Positions 5,399 through 7,457 of a DNA stretch of 7,457 nt are shown here, one piece after another. A program made the position numbers and the translations under genes. Positions within the stretch are counted from its first letter, which is position 1; every line of letters begins with the position of its first letter. Under the pieces are notes generated by a model. That model saw only the letters and a list, made by a program, of their open reading frames with translations. It was not told the origin of the DNA and searched no databases. The stretch comes from Bacteroidales bacterium (lineage in GTDB: Bacteria; Bacteroidota; Bacteroidia; Bacteroidales; NBLH01): contig JAOZNO010000052.1 in assembly GCA_029933755.1 (NCBI GenBank), positions 1 through 7,457 of the forward strand, read 5' to 3'.

Positions 5399-7288
5399 AT
5401 GCAGGAAATTAGTTTTAAATATTCTCAATTTGTAATTGGGTTACTAATCTTTGTTTTTAGTTATTCCACCTTGTTCGCTCAGGAAAAAGATTCAGTAAAA
5501 AATTCATATGTGTGGGTTTTAGAGGAAGGTTACATACCGCAGGAAGTTGAGTTTGATACCTTAATTAATCAGTTCCACACCTATAACCCTATTGAGAAAA
5601 ATAGCTTCTCAAATTCTTTCTTGGGTAATATTGGGGCGGAATATAATTCAAATATATTTATGGATGAGTTAGGCAAGCCACATTCGGATTTTCTTCACGA
5701 GAAACCGTTTGATGCATATTTGTTAACTCCTGACAATCAGAAATTTTATTTTACAAAACGACCGTATATTGAGTTGAAATATACAATGAGTACTAAAAAA
5801 TGGAATGAAAATAATTTAGGCGTACTGTATACACAAAATATTAATAAAAAACTCAATATAGGACTACTGTATGATTTAATTTCAGCTGATGGTGTTTTTC
5901 CTCGGAGCAAAACATCAAAGCACTCAATGAGCTTCTTTACTAGTTACACTGGAGATAAATACTCTATCCATGCAGCTGTATTACGTAATAAAATAAAACT
6001 TCAGGAAAGTGGTGGAATTCTGTCATCTACAGTTACTGATCCTGATTTGAGCCTTCCTCAAATTAACAATGCTTCTTCAATACTATACAAATCAAACTTT
6101 TTTATTTCACAGGAATACAAGTTTGGAAAGGATGTGGTTAAAATAATTGATGATACGCTAAAACAAACTGTTTATACAGAAAGAGGTAAATTGAATTACA
6201 TCCTAAATTACGAACATAATTACCGACTGCATTTTGACGATGACGACTTAAGTGGGTTTTATGATTCTATTTATATTAGTCCAAATTGGACAACCGATTC
6301 TGTTAGTCTTAAACTATTAGATAATACTTTGTCCTGGACTTTTAGGGAAATGAAAGTAGGTGATGCAATTATGATGAACTCGTTTGGTGCAGGATATCAG
6401 ATTCTTAATAATTATAATTTTAAAGGCTATATCGTTATTAATGATGGTGACAATTACAACAGTTTAAGTGCTCATTTTAATTCTATTGGAACTTTTAATA
6501 AATTCCGTTATAAATTAAAAACAAAATACTTCATACAGGGATATAAGTCTGCAGATTATCTGGGAACATTTGATCTTGAAAAGGACTTTGTGTTAAAACA
6601 GAGCCTTTCTACTTTGAATTTAAATTTAGAAGTGTCCAACAGGACGCCTTCTTTTTTTGAGCAATACTATTATTCAAACCATTTTTTATGGGATAATAAT
6701 GATTTTAATAAAAAAAATACTGCAAAGCTCAAATTTGGTTTTTCCATTCCTAAAAAGGAATTGAATATAGAATTGGCTTATGCTCAATTAAACAATTATA
6801 TTTATTTTGATTCTTTAGCACCCAGGCAATTGGAAACTACCCTTGGTGTTCTGTCCGTTAAAGGGCAAAAAGAGTTTAAACTTGGAAAATTTCATAGTTT
6901 AAACAAAATTGTATGGCAGTTGGCTGATAATACTGAAGCCGTTAGTATTCCTGAAGTTGTACTATATAACAATCTCTATTTAGACTTACAATATAAAAAA
7001 GCTGCGCATTTGCATGTAGGCTATGAATTGTATTATTCAACTGAGTTTTATGCATTATCATTTATGCCTGCCACAGGGCAATTTTATCAGGATAGAGATG
7101 GAATTAGTGGAGGATTTGCAATAATTAATATTTTTGCAGATATTAGAATACAAAGTGTATTATTATTTATGAAGTTTGAAAATGTGGGGTTTCAATTTTT
7201 TAATAGTGATTATTATTACCTGGCAAATAACTATCCGCTTAATCCTACAATATTTAAGTTTGGTGTGTCCTGGCGTTTTAAGGATTAA
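5399..7288 (+). CDS. Putative outer-membrane beta-barrel porin (Porin_10-like)
   Basis: The 629-residue product starts with a signal peptide: MQEISFKYSQ, a hydrophobic core FVIGLLIFVFSYSTLF, then a likely signal peptidase I site around AQ/EK (residues 27-30). No lipobox Cys is present, so it is not a lipoprotein. The N-terminal part resembles the Bacteroidota 'putative porin' family: FHTYNPIEKNSFSNSFLGNI (59-78), YTQNINKKLNIGLLYDLISA (144-163) and SFFTSYTGDKYSIHAAV (178-194). The rest shows alternating aromatic and polar strands, with a C-terminal strand FKFGVSWRFKD like a barrel-assembly signal. The substrate is unknown. The open frame extends up to a GTG at 5366, but the ATG at 5399 puts the signal peptide at the N terminus and is preferred; neither start has a clear Shine-Dalgarno at good spacing. 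It lies beyond the rplQ terminator, so it is probably transcribed alone. No clear terminator follows. Family assignment is from recalled motifs, not a search. Confidence 0.85.
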   Translation: MQEISFKYSQFVIGLLIFVFSYSTLFAQEKDSVKNSYVWVLEEGYIPQEVEFDTLINQFHTYNPIEKNSFSNSFLGNIGAEYNSNIFMDELGKPHSDFLHEKPFDAYLLTPDNQKFYFTKRPYIELKYTMSTKKWNENNLGVLYTQNINKKLNIGLLYDLISADGVFPRSKTSKHSMSFFTSYTGDKYSIHAAVLRNKIKLQESGGILSSTVTDPDLSLPQINNASSILYKSNFFISQEYKFGKDVVKIIDDTLKQTVYTERGKLNYILNYEHNYRLHFDDDDLSGFYDSIYISPNWTTDSVSLKLLDNTLSWTFREMKVGDAIMMNSFGAGYQILNNYNFKGYIVINDGDNYNSLSAHFNSIGTFNKFRYKLKTKYFIQGYKSADYLGTFDLEKDFVLKQSLSTLNLNLEVSNRTPSFFEQYYYSNHFLWDNNDFNKKNTAKLKFGFSIPKKELNIELAYAQLNNYIYFDSLAPRQLETTLGVLSVKGQKEFKLGKFHSLNKIVWQLADNTEAVSIPEVVLYNNLYLDLQYKKAAHLHVGYELYYSTEFYALSFMPATGQFYQDRDGISGGFAIINIFADIRIQSVLLFMKFENVGFQFFNSDYYYLANNYPLNPTIFKFGVSWRFKD

Positions 7289-7457
7289 AACAGTTTTAAA
7301 TTATTGTCTAAGCAGGCTCTTATATGTAGTCTCAGTAAGAAAATGAAGTGTTGGATGTGCTCTATATTTTCTATTGTTTGCAGGCTGGCAATTAGCTCTA
7401 TGTTAATTGCTTAATAGCTTTTTGATTTGTACTAAAAGCACCTTTCCAAAACATATC

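Noticed and set aside
7388..7410. GCAATTA/TAATTGC hairpin near the right edge as a terminator
   Set aside because: Only 7 mostly A-T pairs with a 9-nt loop, and the nearest T-run (7419-7423) is 8 nt away from the stem, so it does not meet intrinsic terminator criteria.
7343..7414. Small plus-strand frame of 23 codons rich in Cys and Met
   Set aside because: Very short, no start context, no recognised family, and an expected chance occurrence in this region.
7398..7457. Minus-strand open stretch ending in TAG at the right edge, possibly the C-terminus of a convergent gene
   Set aside because: Only 19 codons are visible and another minus-strand frame is also open for 17 codons, so chance cannot be excluded and no family is recognisable.

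Overview
The window carries the distal part of a bacterial ribosomal-protein and RNA-polymerase gene cluster (spc end plus alpha operon), followed by one outer-membrane porin-like gene. Everything recognised is on the plus strand. Several features point to Bacteroidota, probably a low-GC member of the Bacteroidales/Marinilabiliales group (inference). The order secY-map-infA-rpmJ-rpsM-rpsK-rpsD-rpoA-rplQ has no adk between secY and map. None of the genes has a convincing Shine-Dalgarno sequence. A promoter of the Bacteroidota type (TTTG, 18 nt, TACTTTTG) lies inside the cluster. bL36 has lost most of its zinc ligands, bL17 has a long charged C-terminal tail, and the last gene belongs to the putative porin family typical of this phylum. 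All ten genes end in TAA.

Layout: 1-820 holds the C-terminal ~60% of SecY, cut by the window edge. Next come methionine aminopeptidase (847-1623) and translation initiation factor IF-1 (1630-1848). The 82-nt gap at 1849-1930 contains the internal promoter and a 16-nt imperfect inverted repeat enclosing its -7 box. Then follow rpmJ (1931-2047, 38 codons), rpsM (2073-2453), rpsK (2460-2849), rpsD (2877-3485), rpoA (3505-4497) and rplQ (4505-5104). A strong intrinsic terminator at 5131-5156 closes the operon. An AT-rich non-coding stretch of about 240 nt leads to a plausible weaker promoter at 5302-5330 and a 629-residue signal-peptide-bearing beta-barrel protein (5399-7288). The last 169 bases hold no feature I can support.

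How the genes work together: SecY forms the protein-conducting channel, Map removes initiator Met from nascent chains, IF-1 acts in initiation, bL36 and bL17 belong to the large subunit, uS13, uS11 and uS4 to the small subunit, and RpoA is the assembly scaffold of RNA polymerase. The internal promoter suggests that rpmJ-rpsM-rpsK-rpsD-rpoA-rplQ can be expressed apart from the upstream spc genes. The porin gene lies beyond the terminator and is probably an independent unit.

This is mainly conserved housekeeping DNA. I found no evidence of a new multi-gene system. The most interesting non-coding structure is the promoter and inverted repeat between infA and rpmJ.
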